Below are positions 16,910 through 27,128 of a stretch of DNA of 64,000 nucleotides, one piece after another; within the stretch, counting starts at the first letter, position 1, and each line of letters starts with the position of its first letter. Under the pieces are notes generated by a model. That model ran no database searches and had not been told where the DNA came from. It saw nothing but the letters and a program-made list of their open reading frames with translations. The DNA is taken from assembly GCA_018821535.1 (NCBI GenBank), contig JAHJLV010000027.1, positions 62,001 through 126,000 on the forward strand, written 5' to 3'. A program made the position numbers and the translations under genes. Source of the DNA: Pseudomonadota bacterium. GTDB taxonomy: Bacteria > Desulfobacterota > Desulfobacteria > Desulfobacterales > Desulfobacteraceae.

Positions 16910-17974
16910 ATGGAGCCGGTACAAGGATACCTCGAAATTATGGATAAGGGCTTCGGGTTCTTAAGAAGTATAGAAGAAAATTTTCAACCCCGCCCTGAAA
17001 ACACCTATGTTCCCAACAGTCTGATACGCAAACTGAATCTAAAGGAAGGCAGTTTCATAGAAGGTTCTGGAGAACAGAAATCACCGGGAAATCCCAATCT
17101 GGCCCTGCTCAGAATTGATACCATAAATAAGCTGCCCTATGATGAATCCATAAGCATCCCGCTGCTGCAGGATCAGACCAGCATCAACCCGTTTGAACGG
17201 TATACACTTACCCAGAATGACGATGATATCACAGGGAAAGCCCTGGATATGATTGTTCCCATTGGCATGGGACAGAGGGGATTAATTATTTCTCCGCCAA
17301 AATCCGGAAAGACAACGATTCTCAGACATATGGCAAACTCTGTAACGATGAATCACCCGGATTCAAAGGTTTTTATTCTTCTGGTGGATGAAAGGCCCGA
17401 AGAGGTCACAGATTTTCAAAGAGGCCTTAAAGATGCCCATGTTCTGTATTCATCTGCTGATCAGCAGATCGGCCAGCATATGCGAATGACAAGACTTGCC
17501 ATGCATACTGCTATAAGGTGCGCTGAAATCGGGCAGAATGCCGTAGTTTTCATTGATTCGCTGACCCGGATGACCCGGGCATTCAATTCAGATACAGACA
17601 GCCATGGGAAAACACTCAGTGGAGGATTGGGCGCCAATGCCATGGAATTTCCCAGAAAAATTTTCGGAGCAGCAAGAAAACTGGAAAACGGTGGTTCCTT
17701 GACCATTATTGCAACAATACTGGTAGACACCGGCAGCCGGATGGACGATGTGATTTATCAGGAATTTAAAGGCACCGGAAATATGGACCTGGTTCTTTCA
17801 AAAGAATGTGCTGAGCAAAGAATCTGGCCGGCAATCAATATAAACAAATCCGGCACACGAAAAGAAGACCTGCTGCTGGATGAAAAAGAGCATCAGAAAA
17901 TAATCGATATACGACGTTCCATTGCCACAAAGAGTGAAATCGATGCCATGACAGAGTTCATATCCCTTTTATGA
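16910..17974 (+). CDS. Short transcription termination factor Rho-like ATPase
   Basis: This 354-residue RecA-type hexameric RNA helicase is related to Rho. It has the cold-shock-like RNA-binding domain (GYLEIMDKGFGFLR, then NTYVPNSLIRKLNL) and P-loop GLIISPPKSGKTTIL. LLVDERPEEVTDFQRG, Walker B VVFIDSLTRMTRAFN, the loop SHGKTLSGGLGANA, and FKGTGNMDLVLSKECAEQR with SGTRKEDLL complete the ATPase. The N-terminal helical Rho_N domain (about 45-60 residues) is missing, whereas typical Rho is around 415 residues. The start at 16910 follows AAGGAG; an in-frame ATG 7 codons earlier has no good site. This could be the sole Rho or a second divergent paralogue; the altered LSK (usually LSR) favours a paralogue. 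It is convergent with lon, 9 bases apart. Confidence 0.82.
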   Translation: MEPVQGYLEIMDKGFGFLRSIEENFQPRPENTYVPNSLIRKLNLKEGSFIEGSGEQKSPGNPNLALLRIDTINKLPYDESISIPLLQDQTSINPFERYTLTQNDDDITGKALDMIVPIGMGQRGLIISPPKSGKTTILRHMANSVTMNHPDSKVFILLVDERPEEVTDFQRGLKDAHVLYSSADQQIGQHMRMTRLAMHTAIRCAEIGQNAVVFIDSLTRMTRAFNSDTDSHGKTLSGGLGANAMEFPRKIFGAARKLENGGSLTIIATILVDTGSRMDDVIYQEFKGTGNMDLVLSKECAEQRIWPAININKSGTRKEDLLLDEKEHQKIIDIRRSIATKSEIDAMTEFISLL

Positions 17975-17983
17975 CATTATCCA

Positions 17984-20332
17984 TCACAAAAGGGCATTTT
18001 CAAGTACCTGGGACATATCTTCAGCATAAATAATTTCCAGCTGATTCAAAATGGTTCTGGGGATATCTTTCATATCTTTTTTATTTTCTTCTGAGACAAT
18101 CACTTTTTTAATTCCGTTGGCGTGGGCTGCCAGCAGCTTTTCCTTCAGACCACCTATGGGAAGCACTCTTCCGCGCAGTGTGATCTCTCCGGTCATGGCC
18201 ACCAGTCTGGACACAGGCCGCCGGGTCAACACAGAAACAACCGCCGTGCACATGGATATGCCTGCAGAAGGGCCGTCTTTCGGGATAGCACCTTCCGGCA
18301 CATGGATGTGAATGTCCAGATTTTTATAAAAATCCTTCTTGATATTCAATTCTTCGCTGCGGGAACGCACATAACTGACTGCGGCCTGGGATGATTCCTT
18401 CATCACCTCCCCGAGCTTGCCGGTAACCATGACATTGCCCTTACCCGGCATGACAACCGCTTCAATCGTCAGCAGTTCACCACCAGCCTGGGTCCATGCA
18501 AGCCCTGTCACAATACCGATCTTGTCCTCTTTTTCTTTAACACTGTCTCTGAATTTATGCTCTCCCAGATATTTAATCAGTGTCGCGGTTGTAATTTTGT
18601 TGAGCTTTCTGTTCCCGGTCTGGACAATTTCCCTGGCAATCTTCCTGAGCACTGAAGAAATTTCTCGTTCCAGGTTTCTCACCCCGGCTTCTCTTGTGTA
18701 TCTTTTTATCAGTGTATGAATGGCATTTTCAGAGAATGTGACATCTTTCTCATCCAGACCGTTTTCTCTTAACTGTTTGGGAACCAGATACCCTTGGGCA
18801 ATTTTCTCTTTTTCGTATGCCGTATATCCTGGAATCTGAATGACTTCCATACGGTCCCGCAAGGGTGCCGGAATATCATACAATGAATTGGCTGTGGTAA
18901 TAAACAGAATCTGGGACAGATCATAATCCACTTCAAGATAATGATCATTAAAATTTTTATTCTGCTCCGGGTCCAGCGCTTCCAGCAATGCGGATGAAGG
19001 ATCTCCCCTGAAATCGGCTGTCATTTTATCAATCTCATCCAGACAGAATACAGGATTATTATATCCTATTTTTTTCAGGGTCTGAATAATTTTTCCCGGC
19101 ATGGCACCCACATAGGTTCTTCTGTGACCGCGAATCTCGGCCTCATCCCTGACACCACCCAGAGAGATTCTTGCAAACGACCGTCCTGTTGCAGAAGCCA
19201 CAGAACGCACCAGAGAGGTTTTACCCACGCCTGGCGGTCCCACAAGACACAAAATCGGACCTTTGATTTTTTTGACCAGAATCTGTACTGCCAGATATTC
19301 AAGAATTCTTTCTTTGGGTTTTTCAAGTCCATAATGATCCTGATCCAGAATCTGTTCGGCTTTTTTCAAATCGTTTTTTGAGCGGCTTTTTCTGAACCAG
19401 GGCAGAGAAATCAGCCAGTCAATATAATTTCTGACCACTGTGGCTTCAGATGACATGGGAGACATCATCTTTAATTTTTCAAACTCTTTTCTCACCATTG
19501 AAGCAGCTTCTTTGGACATCCTTTTTCGCTTGATCCTGTTTTCAAGCTCCTTGAATTCAGAGGCGCTGCCATCCTCACCCATCTCTTTTTTAATGGCCCG
19601 CATCTGTTCATTCAGATAATGTCTTTTTTGAAGTGTCTCCATCTGGTCCTTAACCCGACCCTTGATTTTCTGGGACATGGTAAACACTTCGATTTCTTTT
19701 TGAATCAATTGAAGCAGCAGAAAAAAGCGTTTTTCAATATCCTCACATTCCAGCAGCTTTTGTTTATCTGCAACTTTAAACGGCATCTGAGCTGCAATCG
19801 TATCCACATACCGGGATTCATCAGCGGCAAGCGCATCAAGACTTTTGAAAAAACTTTGAGAAACAGTATTGGACAGCTTCACATAATGCTGAAAAGATTC
19901 GGTCACCGTACGGATGGCAGCCTCGCGGGACGTATCTGACATCAATGTTTCAGACATCTGTATATATTCAATATAAAGGCAGCCATCCTCATCTGTCAGC
20001 TTGACGATCCTGCCTCGTTTCTGGCCTTCAACCAATGCCTTGACCGTACCGTCCGGCAGTCTTAAAAGCTGGGTGATCTTCGCTTCTGTCCCCACCTGGA
20101 AGATATCCTGAATATTGGGTTTTAAAACTTCAGGATCTTTTTGTGTGGTCAAAAAAATTTTCTTGTCCGTAGACATGGCTTCAGATAGGGCTTTGATAGA
20201 TTTTTCCCTGCCCACAAAAACCGATGTGGTAATAAAAGGAAACAACACCATATCTCTTAACGGTACCAGAGGCAGCTTTTTTTTGTCGTCCTGGGAACCG
20301 TCTGGATGAAAAAACTTAGGAATAGTGATCAT
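17984..20332 (-). CDS. lon: ATP-dependent protease Lon
   Basis: Lon degrades damaged and regulatory proteins in the cytoplasm. The product is 782 residues, a normal length. It has an N-terminal substrate-binding LON domain ([13 protein letters not shown]), a coiled-coil middle, and an AAA+ module with [15 protein letters not shown] and Walker [11 protein letters not shown]. The C-terminal protease domain has the catalytic Ser in [11 protein letters not shown] and Lys in [11 protein letters not shown]. It ends the tig-clpP-clpX-lon cluster, starting 21 bases after clpX. The LonA-type domain order and the absence of membrane helices exclude LonB. Confidence 0.97.
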   Translation of the reverse strand: MITIPKFFHPDGSQDDKKKLPLVPLRDMVLFPFITTSVFVGREKSIKALSEAMSTDKKIFLTTQKDPEVLKPNIQDIFQVGTEAKITQLLRLPDGTVKALVEGQKRGRIVKLTDEDGCLYIEYIQMSETLMSDTSREAAIRTVTESFQHYVKLSNTVSQSFFKSLDALAADESRYVDTIAAQMPFKVADKQKLLECEDIEKRFFLLLQLIQKEIEVFTMSQKIKGRVKDQMETLQKRHYLNEQMRAIKKEMGEDGSASEFKELENRIKRKRMSKEAASMVRKEFEKLKMMSPMSSEATVVRNYIDWLISLPWFRKSRSKNDLKKAEQILDQDHYGLEKPKERILEYLAVQILVKKIKGPILCLVGPPGVGKTSLVRSVASATGRSFARISLGGVRDEAEIRGHRRTYVGAMPGKIIQTLKKIGYNNPVFCLDEIDKMTADFRGDPSSALLEALDPEQNKNFNDHYLEVDYDLSQILFITTANSLYDIPAPLRDRMEVIQIPGYTAYEKEKIAQGYLVPKQLRENGLDEKDVTFSENAIHTLIKRYTREAGVRNLEREISSVLRKIAREIVQTGNRKLNKITTATLIKYLGEHKFRDSVKEKEDKIGIVTGLAWTQAGGELLTIEAVVMPGKGNVMVTGKLGEVMKESSQAAVSYVRSRSEELNIKKDFYKNLDIHIHVPEGAIPKDGPSAGISMCTAVVSVLTRRPVSRLVAMTGEITLRGRVLPIGGLKEKLLAAHANGIKKVIVSEENKKDMKDIPRTILNQLEIIYAEDMSQVLENALL

Positions 20333-20353
20333 TGCTTTTCAGAACTTTCTTTT

Positions 20354-21613
20354 TTACGCCTGTTTTTTAGGCTGTTCATAAAGAAGAATCGGCTGTTCAT
20401 TCTTTAATACGACTTCTTCTCCAACCACACACTCTTTAACATTCTCTTTTGAAGGAAGCTCGTACATGATATCCAGCATGGTTTCTTCCATTATCGCGCG
20501 AAGTCCCCGGGCACCGGATTTTCTCTGAACAGCTTCTTTGGCCATTGCTTCAAGCGCTTCATCTGTGAACTGAAGCTTGACATTTTCAACCTTGAACAGT
20601 TCCTGATATTGTTTTACAAGTGCGTTTTTGGGCTCTGTCAGAATTTTTACCAGCGACTTTTCATTCAGTTCGCCAATAGAGGTAATAATCGGAAGACGAC
20701 CTAAAAATTCAGGAATTAATCCAAACCGGATCAAATCTTCAGGTTTCAGCCACTCAAGCAATTCCCCGATATTCACATCTTTTTTATTTGCGATTTTTGC
20801 TCCGAATCCCATTGTTTTTTTTGAAATTCTTCGCTCGATAATTTTCTCAAGTCCGGTAAATGTTCCCCCGCAGATGAAAAGAATATTAGAGGTGTCGACT
20901 TTCACATAATCCTGCTGAGGATGCTTTCTTCCGCCTTTCGGGGGAATACTGGCCACCGTGCCTTCAATGATTTTCAGCAATGCCTGCTGAACACCTTCAC
21001 CGGATACATCCCGGGTGATGGAAGGATTATCCCCTCTTTGTGAAATCTTGTCAATCTCGTCAATATAGATAATACCCTTCTGTGCCTTTTCCACATCATA
21101 ATCTGCGTTCTGGACCAGGGACAGAATAATATTTTCCACATCCTCACCCACATATCCGGCCTCAGTCAAGGCTGTGGCATCCGCAATGGCAAACGGTACA
21201 TCCAGAAATCTGGCAAGTGTCTGGGCAAGCAGTGTTTTACCACAGCCGGTCGGGCCGATAATCAGAATATTGCTCTTCTGAATTTCCACATCATCTTCTC
21301 TTTTCTCAAGCGTTGATGTCAGCCGTTTATAATGATTATATACTGCCACGGAAAGAACTTTTTTTGCCTGGTCCTGCTCAATAACATAGGCATCAAGCAG
21401 TGCTTTTATCTGTTTGGGAGTTAAAAAATCCTTGATTCCCTCTGGGCCTGTTATCTTTTCTTTTTCCTCATCTTCAATAATCTCACTGCATAATTTAATA
21501 CATTCATTGCAAATATATACACTGGGCCCTGCAATCAGCTTTTTTACCTCTTTCTGGTTTTTACCGCAGAATGAACAGAAAAACCGGTCTTTATCTTCAT
21601 TTTTCCGAGCCAT
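20354..21613 (-). CDS. clpX: ATP-dependent Clp protease ATP-binding subunit ClpX
   Basis: ClpX is the AAA+ unfoldase that recognises tagged substrates and feeds them to ClpP. The product is 419 residues, normal. The N-terminal zinc-binding domain has CSFCGKN and CNECIKLC. The P-loop [12 protein letters not shown], pore loop GYVGEDVE, Walker [14 protein letters not shown] loop GGRKHPQQD and the ClpP-docking MGFGAK segment (IGF loop position) are all present. It begins 9 bases after clpP ends, so the two are expected to be cotranscribed. Confidence 0.97.
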   Translation of the reverse strand: MARKNEDKDRFFCSFCGKNQKEVKKLIAGPSVYICNECIKLCSEIIEDEEKEKITGPEGIKDFLTPKQIKALLDAYVIEQDQAKKVLSVAVYNHYKRLTSTLEKREDDVEIQKSNILIIGPTGCGKTLLAQTLARFLDVPFAIADATALTEAGYVGEDVENIILSLVQNADYDVEKAQKGIIYIDEIDKISQRGDNPSITRDVSGEGVQQALLKIIEGTVASIPPKGGRKHPQQDYVKVDTSNILFICGGTFTGLEKIIERRISKKTMGFGAKIANKKDVNIGELLEWLKPEDLIRFGLIPEFLGRLPIITSIGELNEKSLVKILTEPKNALVKQYQELFKVENVKLQFTDEALEAMAKEAVQRKSGARGLRAIMEETMLDIMYELPSKENVKECVVGEEVVLKNEQPILLYEQPKKQA

Positions 21614-21622
21614 AATTTTATA

Positions 21623-22243
21623 CTACTCCTTTGAAGCGTCTTCCGAATCCTCTTCCAGTTCACTTCTATCTGCAACAACTTTGTCAACAATGCCATATTC
21701 CATGGCTTCCTTTGATGACATAAAAAAGTCTCTTTCGGTATCAGCTGATATTTTTTTAATATCCTGGCCGGTATGACCCGCCAGAATCTGATTCAATGTC
21801 TCTTTCAGTCTCAAAATCTCAGCGGCCTGAATCTGAATATCTGTGGCCTGCCCCTGAGCACCACCCAGCGGCTGATGAATCATTATTCTTGCATTGGGCA
21901 AGGCAAACCTTTTATTCTTCTGGCCAGCGGCCAGCAGCAGTGCTCCCATGCTCGCAGCCTGTCCGATACAGACAGTTGCTACATCCGGCTTAATATACTG
22001 CATGGTATCATAAATGGCCATTCCCGCAGTAACCACACCACCGGGAGAATTAATATAAAAACTGATATCTTTTTCAGGATCTTCTGATTCTAAAAACAGC
22101 ATCTGTGCAACAATTAAATTTGCAATTTCATTATCAATCGGTGAGCCGATAAAAATAATTCTATCTTTTAAAAGGCGCGAATAAATATCATATGCACGCT
22201 CCCCTCTGTTGCTCTGCTCAACAACCATTGGAATTAGAGGCAC
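21623..22243 (-). CDS. clpP: ATP-dependent Clp protease proteolytic subunit ClpP
   Basis: This is the serine protease chamber subunit (206 residues, normal) that forms a double heptamer with ClpX. The catalytic Ser is in [14 protein letters not shown], the His in [11 protein letters not shown], and the Asp in the following helical part. The N-terminal [16 protein letters not shown] is characteristic. The 60-base spacer separates it from trigger factor upstream. ClpP-ClpX-Lon adjacency is a conserved proteobacterial arrangement. Confidence 0.97.
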   Translation of the reverse strand: MPLIPMVVEQSNRGERAYDIYSRLLKDRIIFIGSPIDNEIANLIVAQMLFLESEDPEKDISFYINSPGGVVTAGMAIYDTMQYIKPDVATVCIGQAASMGALLLAAGQKNKRFALPNARIMIHQPLGGAQGQATDIQIQAAEILRLKETLNQILAGHTGQDIKKISADTERDFFMSSKEAMEYGIVDKVVADRSELEEDSEDASKE

Positions 22244-22303
22244 AATTCAACTCCTTTAATTAATTTTATTATAGTGTTCTGTTAAACAAAAAACACACAC
22301 ATC

Positions 22304-23656
22304 TTATGCCTGGGATGCATCCTCAGCTTCTGTTTCTTCCGGTTCCTCTGTATTCTGGGCATCCGGTTCCACTTCAGTCACTTTCCCTTTTTCTATTATA
22401 AGGTCAACCGCCTTTTTTTCAAGCTGGGTATGTTTATAGTATTCCAACTGGTTTGAATCCATCTTAAAGAAATTTTTCACCGCATCCACCGGCGCATTCA
22501 TTCCAAAAGCCATTTCCTCAAAGCTTTTTTCCAGCTCTTCGTCCGTAAGTTCAAGTTTTTCCTGGGAAATGATTTTATCCAAGATCAGATGCCTTCTGGC
22601 CTGTTTTTCGGCGACATCAATATATTGAGTCCTTATCATTTCTTTACTCAAACCAGCTTCTTCAAGCGTGGTATTGTTTGCTGAATAGGCCTGCTCAGCT
22701 TCAGCAATGATCCCTTCCATTTCACCATCAATCATGGCCTGGGGGACTTCAAATTCATATTTTGCCAAGAGTGTTTTAAATATCTGCTCTGAAAGCTCAT
22801 GCTTTACCCGCTGTGCATAGCCTTTTTCCATATTGTCCCTGATGGAACTGCGAACTTCATCCAGGGATTCAAATTTCCCAAGACCTTTGACAAGATCATC
22901 ATTGATTTCCGGCAGAATTTCTTCCTGAATCTCTTTCAGCCGTACTTTATACACCACCGTCTTGCCCTTCAGATTTTCATCTGCGTGATCTTCTTTGTAT
23001 GTCACTTCAATTTCCAGATCCTGCACGGGAATAACACCGATCAGTTTATCGGAAAATTCCTGGGGCATATAGCCCTTTCCAATAGCCATCACATAATTTT
23101 CAACCTTTGGCGCTGCATCAAAAGGCTTTCCGTCCACAAATCCTTCATAATCAATCAACACGAAGTCATCTGCTTTTACGGGGCGTTCATCCTTTACAGG
23201 TTCTTTTTTGGCCAGTGTTTTCTGGATCATGTAAATCTGACTTTCAATTTCACCGTCAGACACTTCATATTTTGTTTTTTTCAGCTCAACCCCTTCTATA
23301 TCAATATCATCCAGTTCAGGCTTTATCTCAACGGTGATATCAAATACATAGTCCTTATCAGGATCAAGCTCAGGGGGATCCATCTGAGGCGAGCCAACAA
23401 TCTTGAGATCATGTTCCTGAATGGCACCGATAAATGCATCCTGGATCAAGCGGGGAGCAACATCAGCATGCACGTCTTTTGCAAAACGGTTTTCCAATAC
23501 CTTTCTGGGGATCTTTCCTTTCCTGAATCCCTTAACATCTGCTTTCTTTTTCAATTCATTGTAAGCGCTGTCAAGTTCTTTTGCGATGTCCTCTTTGAGA
23601 ATTTCGAAAGACAGTACTTTTTTAACACTGCTTTTATCTTCAATTTTTACCTGCAT
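22304..23656 (-). CDS. tig: Trigger factor (ribosome-associated chaperone)
   Basis: Trigger factor binds the ribosome exit tunnel and shields nascent chains. The product is 450 residues. The ribosome-docking signature GFRKGKIPRKVLENRF is near residue 43. The FKBP-type prolyl isomerase domain starts around residue 155 (DFVLIDYEGFVDGKPF). The helical C-terminal arms follow, ending in an acidic low-complexity tail. It is the first gene of the tig-clpP-clpX-lon run. Its start faces the amidase gene across a 148-base very AT-rich divergent region (23657-23804). Confidence 0.96.
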   Translation of the reverse strand: MQVKIEDKSSVKKVLSFEILKEDIAKELDSAYNELKKKADVKGFRKGKIPRKVLENRFAKDVHADVAPRLIQDAFIGAIQEHDLKIVGSPQMDPPELDPDKDYVFDITVEIKPELDDIDIEGVELKKTKYEVSDGEIESQIYMIQKTLAKKEPVKDERPVKADDFVLIDYEGFVDGKPFDAAPKVENYVMAIGKGYMPQEFSDKLIGVIPVQDLEIEVTYKEDHADENLKGKTVVYKVRLKEIQEEILPEINDDLVKGLGKFESLDEVRSSIRDNMEKGYAQRVKHELSEQIFKTLLAKYEFEVPQAMIDGEMEGIIAEAEQAYSANNTTLEEAGLSKEMIRTQYIDVAEKQARRHLILDKIISQEKLELTDEELEKSFEEMAFGMNAPVDAVKNFFKMDSNQLEYYKHTQLEKKAVDLIIEKGKVTEVEPDAQNTEEPEETEAEDASQA

Positions 23657-23804
23657 GTTTCCGTCCTGTAATCGTTACCATTAAAATAAAATAATTATAT
23701 ATACACATCACTTCAAATAATTAAAAAAATGTAATATATATAAACTATATTACATCAAAACTACTTTCACACAAAGTTTACTAAGATAACGCTTATATAG
23801 AAAG

Positions 23805-24500
23805 GTGTCAAGAAAATTGCCCAAACAAACATATTTGCCCGCAGTACTTTTTCTGATACTTATCCTGATGCCCGGAGCAGCTTTCTGTGCCAGAACCATT
23901 GAGACAGCCCAACAGATAATCATGCTCGATCCGGGGCATGGAGGGGCACTGAACGGCCTTATCTCCCCCACTGGCCTGAAGGAAAAAGACATCACCCTGA
24001 ACCTTGCAAAAAAAACAGCCCGGAAACTTGAAGCCCGATACAATGTTCTGATGACCAGAAGCAACGATATCAACATCTCTGCTGAAGAAAGAATATCCAT
24101 CGCCAATCAGAAAAAAGCTGCACTTTTTATCAGCATTCACCTGAACCACTCTAATACCCCTGCGGCTTTTTTCTATTATTTTGACCTGTCAAACACCCTT
24201 GGCAGCACAAAAAACGAACCTGATGGTACATGGATGTCCACCCCCCTTGCACACAAATCCCGGAACAGACAGGTGGCAAAACAATTTGCTCATTTTTTTT
24301 CAACCCGGAACCCTGAAATCAAAACATACATAAAAGAAATGCCGACCATTATTCTGGAAGGCGCTGCCATGCCGGCCCTTCTTGTTGAGCCGCTTTCAAT
24401 ATCCGGTCTGCCCTCCCACCCGGCACAACTTGAAACCGTCCTTGAACTTTATGCACAACTGATCGCAGACTGCGCAGGCCATTACTTGAAGAATCAATAG
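23805..24500 (+). CDS. N-acetylmuramoyl-L-alanine amidase (Amidase_3 type), exported
   Basis: This 231-residue protein has an N-terminal signal peptide (hydrophobic [20 protein letters not shown]). The mature part is a zinc amidase domain: MLDPGHGG with the first His, Glu in LKEKDITLN, His in FISIHLNHS, and the C-terminal [13 protein letters not shown] Glu (LLVEPLSIS). Such enzymes cleave the amide bond between MurNAc and the stem peptide in the periplasm, during cell separation or wall remodelling. There is no SPOR, LysM or AMIN domain, so septal targeting is not evident. The start is GTG at 23805 behind GAAAGG. The tRNA-Pro gene follows. Confidence 0.82.
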   Translation: MSRKLPKQTYLPAVLFLILILMPGAAFCARTIETAQQIIMLDPGHGGALNGLISPTGLKEKDITLNLAKKTARKLEARYNVLMTRSNDINISAEERISIANQKKAALFISIHLNHSNTPAAFFYYFDLSNTLGSTKNEPDGTWMSTPLAHKSRNRQVAKQFAHFFSTRNPEIKTYIKEMPTIILEGAAMPALLVEPLSISGLPSHPAQLETVLELYAQLIADCAGHYLKNQ

Positions 24501-24573
24501 CCTCTCAGGATAAAATTCCTTGCTTTTATCTGCTGAAAATGGTACTTGCCTTGTCTGACTTACAGACATCCAT

Positions 24574-24650
<77 letters not shown>

Positions 24651-24658
24651 GAGTTTTT

Positions 24659-24690
24659 AAAGCCCTGCTATTTTTATAATACAGGGCTTT
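24659..24690 (+). terminator. Probable terminator after tRNA-Pro
   Basis: AAAGCCCTG (24659-24667) pairs with CAGGGCTTT (24682-24690) around a 14-base AT-rich loop. The following T-tract is poor, so termination efficiency is uncertain. Confidence 0.6.
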
Positions 24691-24811
24691 AATTATCCTG
24701 ACGACCTTCTATTCATTGATCCATACCTGTTTTAATGCTTGAACTATTCTTGCGCCGATTGTATGATCAAAAATTAATTACTGAATAAAGAATGGAGTAT
24801 GGTTTAAAAAT

Positions 24812-25264
24812 ATGGTCTTCTTTACCTCTATCCTGATTGTGAGCATCCTGTATTATCTCCAGGCAGATGGTCTGATCTATGTCACAATTATCGCTGTTGT
24901 TGCGGAACTGGCCAATATGTTTATGACCCAGACCCTTACCAAATCAGTTGAGAAAAAACTCAATACTCAATGGGGGAAAAAAGCCGGCGATTTTAAGAAA
25001 CAGCTCGAAGCAAAAGAGAAAACCATAAAGGAATTTGAAAAAGTCCAGGAAACTTCCATCCAGAAACTCTATGAAGCCAACAAAAAGATTAAAGCCTATG
25101 AAGAAAAGCTTGGCATCACAGATGCTGAGTCCGGAGAACAGCCTTCACAATCATCACAGCCATCTGTCACACCCAAAAAAGAAACACCGAAACCCGAAGA
25201 AAAGAAATACGACAGATATTCAGATCTTCCCTGCGGGTCTGATGGAATCAAACGGCGGACATAG
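24812..25264 (+). CDS. Hypothetical membrane-anchored coiled-coil protein
   Basis: The function of this 150-residue protein is not recognised. Two hydrophobic stretches fill the first 45 residues (VFFTSILIVSILYYL and GLIYVTIIAVVAELANMFM). A Lys/Glu-rich coiled coil spans about residues 48-105, followed by a Ser/Pro/Lys linker and a short conserved-looking end DRYSDLPCGSDGIKRR. The layout suggests a small inner-membrane protein with a cytoplasmic coiled coil. It lies between tRNA-Pro and a convergent lipoprotein gene and is not clearly part of an operon. Confidence 0.6.
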   Translation: MVFFTSILIVSILYYLQADGLIYVTIIAVVAELANMFMTQTLTKSVEKKLNTQWGKKAGDFKKQLEAKEKTIKEFEKVQETSIQKLYEANKKIKAYEEKLGITDAESGEQPSQSSQPSVTPKKETPKPEEKKYDRYSDLPCGSDGIKRRT

Positions 25265-25315
25265 ACACCTTTCAGCCTTTCAGGACTCACCGCTTACTAT
25301 CCTTGCTTTACTCAA

Positions 25316-25681
25316 TTATTCTTTTATAATTTTAATTCGAACGATCTGGCCTTTTTTGTTCACATAAGCAATCCCATTGGCAAGGGTTCGTCCGGAATCA
25401 TTCCCGACAATTTTTACTTTCTGTTCGTACAGAATAATGGACATGAGCTCTTTTTGATGAGCGTCGGAGTCAGGGCTTAATTCTTCAACTTTTTTTTCTA
25501 TGTTTTTTGAATTTTCAGATTTTTGGGGTGCTTTTTCCGCAATCTCATACCGGGCGCTGTTTCTTTCTGATATGAGATCTGAAACCCCTGAATAATCATT
25601 TTTCCCTTTATCGTCCTGACAACCGGAAATCAAAAAAAACGCCCCAAAAATCATAAGCCCCATTTTATTTTTTGATTTCAT
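25316..25681 (-). CDS. Hypothetical lipoprotein
   Basis: This 121-residue protein has a clear lipoprotein signal peptide: a basic start MKSKNK, hydrophobic GLMIFGAFFLI and lipobox ISGC near residue 20. The following Asp (CQDD) would, by the rule known from enterobacteria, favour inner-membrane retention. The mature part is short and mostly charged, ending in a small beta-rich region (KVKIVGNDSGRTLANGIAYV). No family was recognised. It follows the STAS gene by 15 bases on the same strand, so they are probably cotranscribed. Confidence 0.65.
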   Translation of the reverse strand: MKSKNKMGLMIFGAFFLISGCQDDKGKNDYSGVSDLISERNSARYEIAEKAPQKSENSKNIEKKVEELSPDSDAHQKELMSIILYEQKVKIVGNDSGRTLANGIAYVNKKGQIVRIKIIKE

Positions 25682-25696
25682 TTGTTTTTCTTTCGA

Positions 25697-26002
25697 TTAA
25701 ACCCCTTCAACAGTAAACCGGCGATTTAATCTCATGGTTGTAAAAAGGCCATAGACATCTTTTGTCACATTAATCACCTTAAGCTTTCTGCCTGCTTGAT
25801 TAAGTGTATTATGCGCAGCAATGATCACACCGATTCCCACCGAGTCCACCATTTCCACACCATCCAGATCAATCACCACTTCACCCGAAGATTCATTAAT
25901 GATAGAAAGCAGGTCTGCCTTAAAATCATCCGCCATAGAAGCTACAACATCCATTCCAGGTTTCAAAATTGCCTGATCTCCCTGATTGATTATCTCACTC
26001 AT
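25697..26002 (-). CDS. STAS-domain protein (anti-sigma factor antagonist type)
   Basis: This 101-residue single STAS domain has the conserved core VVIDLDGVEMVDSVGIGVII. The phosphorylatable Ser of SpoIIAA-type antagonists would be the Ser in VDSVGIG, near residue 58. Such proteins switch partner anti-sigma factors or take part in chemotaxis- and sensor-linked phosphorylation. No kinase or phosphatase partner lies nearby; the neighbour is a small lipoprotein gene. An AGGAGA site precedes the ATG. The exact partner is unknown. Confidence 0.8.
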   Translation of the reverse strand: MSEIINQGDQAILKPGMDVVASMADDFKADLLSIINESSGEVVIDLDGVEMVDSVGIGVIIAAHNTLNQAGRKLKVINVTKDVYGLFTTMRLNRRFTVEGV

Positions 26003-26183
26003 ATCGTTCTCCTGTGGTAAAGTATTAATAAAGACTGTTCATCCTGCACGATCAAATACCATCAACACATAATTAAATCAATTGTCAACGCATAAATTAC
26101 TATATCAAAAAATATTCGTTGTTTAAACAGTATTTTTCATTATTCTCCTTTTTATTGATTTACGAGGATTTACCAGATTAGGG

Positions 26184-26212
26184 TTGAAAAAAATATTATA
26201 AACCATTATATA
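26184..26212 (+). promoter_or_regulatory. Promoter for the SRP RNA
   Basis: TTGAAA (26184-26189) and TATATA (26207-26212) are separated by 17 bases. They lie 7-8 bases before the first paired base of the SRP RNA. Spacing and position fit a strong sigma-70 promoter. Confidence 0.65.
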
Positions 26213-26218
26213 GTCAAC

Positions 26219-26383
26219 GTCCGGCTGTGCAGGCCGGGGTATGGATGATTCTGACCGGTCGCCTCGTAATAGAAGGCCATGAACCTCGTCAGGTCCGGAA
26301 GGAAGCAGCGATAAGTGATCTCTTCTGTGTCGTGGATCGATCCCGGTAATGCAATTTTCCGCAACCCCTTCTGCCAGCCGGAT
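26219..26383 (+). ncRNA. ffs: Signal recognition particle RNA (4.5S-type)
   Basis: The near-invariant apical SRP loop is present (CAGGTCCGGAAGGAAGCAG at about 26290-26308), which binds the Ffh M-domain and FtsY. The ends pair: CCGGCTG at 26221-26227 with CAGCCGG at 26375-26381, and GGGGT at 26236-26240 with ACCCC at 26364-26368. This gives an extended rod of roughly 160 nucleotides, longer than the E. coli 114-nt form. The 5' end is inferred from the promoter, and the 3' end from pairing. Confidence 0.88.
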
Positions 26384-26413
26384 CTTTTCTTTCCTTTCCT
26401 GCTTTTTTTTATC

Positions 26414-26441
26414 TTGACATGCTTTTAAACAGACTTATTTT
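26414..26441 (+). promoter_or_regulatory. Candidate promoter for grpE-dnaK
   Basis: TTGACA at 26414-26419 is followed after 16 bases by TATTTT (26436-26441), about 70 bases before the grpE start. No CIRCE inverted repeat or clear sigma-32 box was seen, so the heat-shock control is not obvious from this sequence. Confidence 0.5.
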
Positions 26442-26511
26442 TCTGCCATAATTTAAATAATGCAACCTAAATGGCTCTTAATTAAAGGAATATTCGGAGC
26501 AGGAGAAAAAA

Positions 26512-27105
26512 TTGGCATCAGAAAAAGCAAAAGATTCAAATAAAAAAAATAAAAAGAATTCTGGGCCCGAACCGGCGCAAACAGCAGAAGAATCAACGGA
26601 TATCCCTGGAGAAAAAGCAACCCAAGAGCAAGGAGTCAATGAGCTCAAAGAACAGCTTGCATCTGAAAAAGATCGTTTATTAAGACTTTCCGCAGAGTTT
26701 GAAAACTATAAAAAACGCAAACAGCGTGAAACAGATGACTTTAAAAAATTTGCAAACGAATCCATCTTCAGACAGTTGCTCACCGTTGTTGACAACCTGG
26801 AACGGGCAATTCTTTCTGCAGAAGAAACGGCAGCTGATGAGAAAATCCTCCTTGAAGGGGTAAAGCTGACTCACAAGGAACTGCTTAAACTATTTGAAAA
26901 CTATAATGTCAAACTGGTTGAAGCAGAAAATCAGCCGTTCAATCCGAATTTTCACCAGGCCGTCACCCAGGAAGAAACCGATGAAATTGATGAAAATACG
27001 GTCACAAAAGTACTTCAAAACGGGTATACGCTTCATGACAGACTGATACGGCCTGCTATGGTGATTGTATCAAAAAAAATTCAAAAAGAAGCTAACGAAA
27101 TATAA
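26512..27105 (+). CDS. grpE: Nucleotide exchange factor GrpE
   Basis: GrpE releases ADP from DnaK and so resets the Hsp70 chaperone cycle. The product is 197 residues. The first 55 residues are a charged, low-complexity tail. A long coiled coil follows ([20 protein letters not shown]), then the compact beta domain with [13 protein letters not shown] and [21 protein letters not shown], all family hallmarks. The start is TTG at 26512 behind AGGAGAAAAA. dnaK begins 23 bases downstream. Confidence 0.95.
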   Translation: MASEKAKDSNKKNKKNSGPEPAQTAEESTDIPGEKATQEQGVNELKEQLASEKDRLLRLSAEFENYKKRKQRETDDFKKFANESIFRQLLTVVDNLERAILSAEETAADEKILLEGVKLTHKELLKLFENYNVKLVEAENQPFNPNFHQAVTQEETDEIDENTVTKVLQNGYTLHDRLIRPAMVIVSKKIQKEANEI

Positions 27106-27128
27106 AGATATCTTGGAGGGTATGTGTT

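Noticed and set aside
22799..23671. Long antisense frame over tig (290 residues)
   Set aside because: The composition (very Phe/Ile-rich) reflects the reverse complement of tig; trigger factor is certain and there is no upstream signal.
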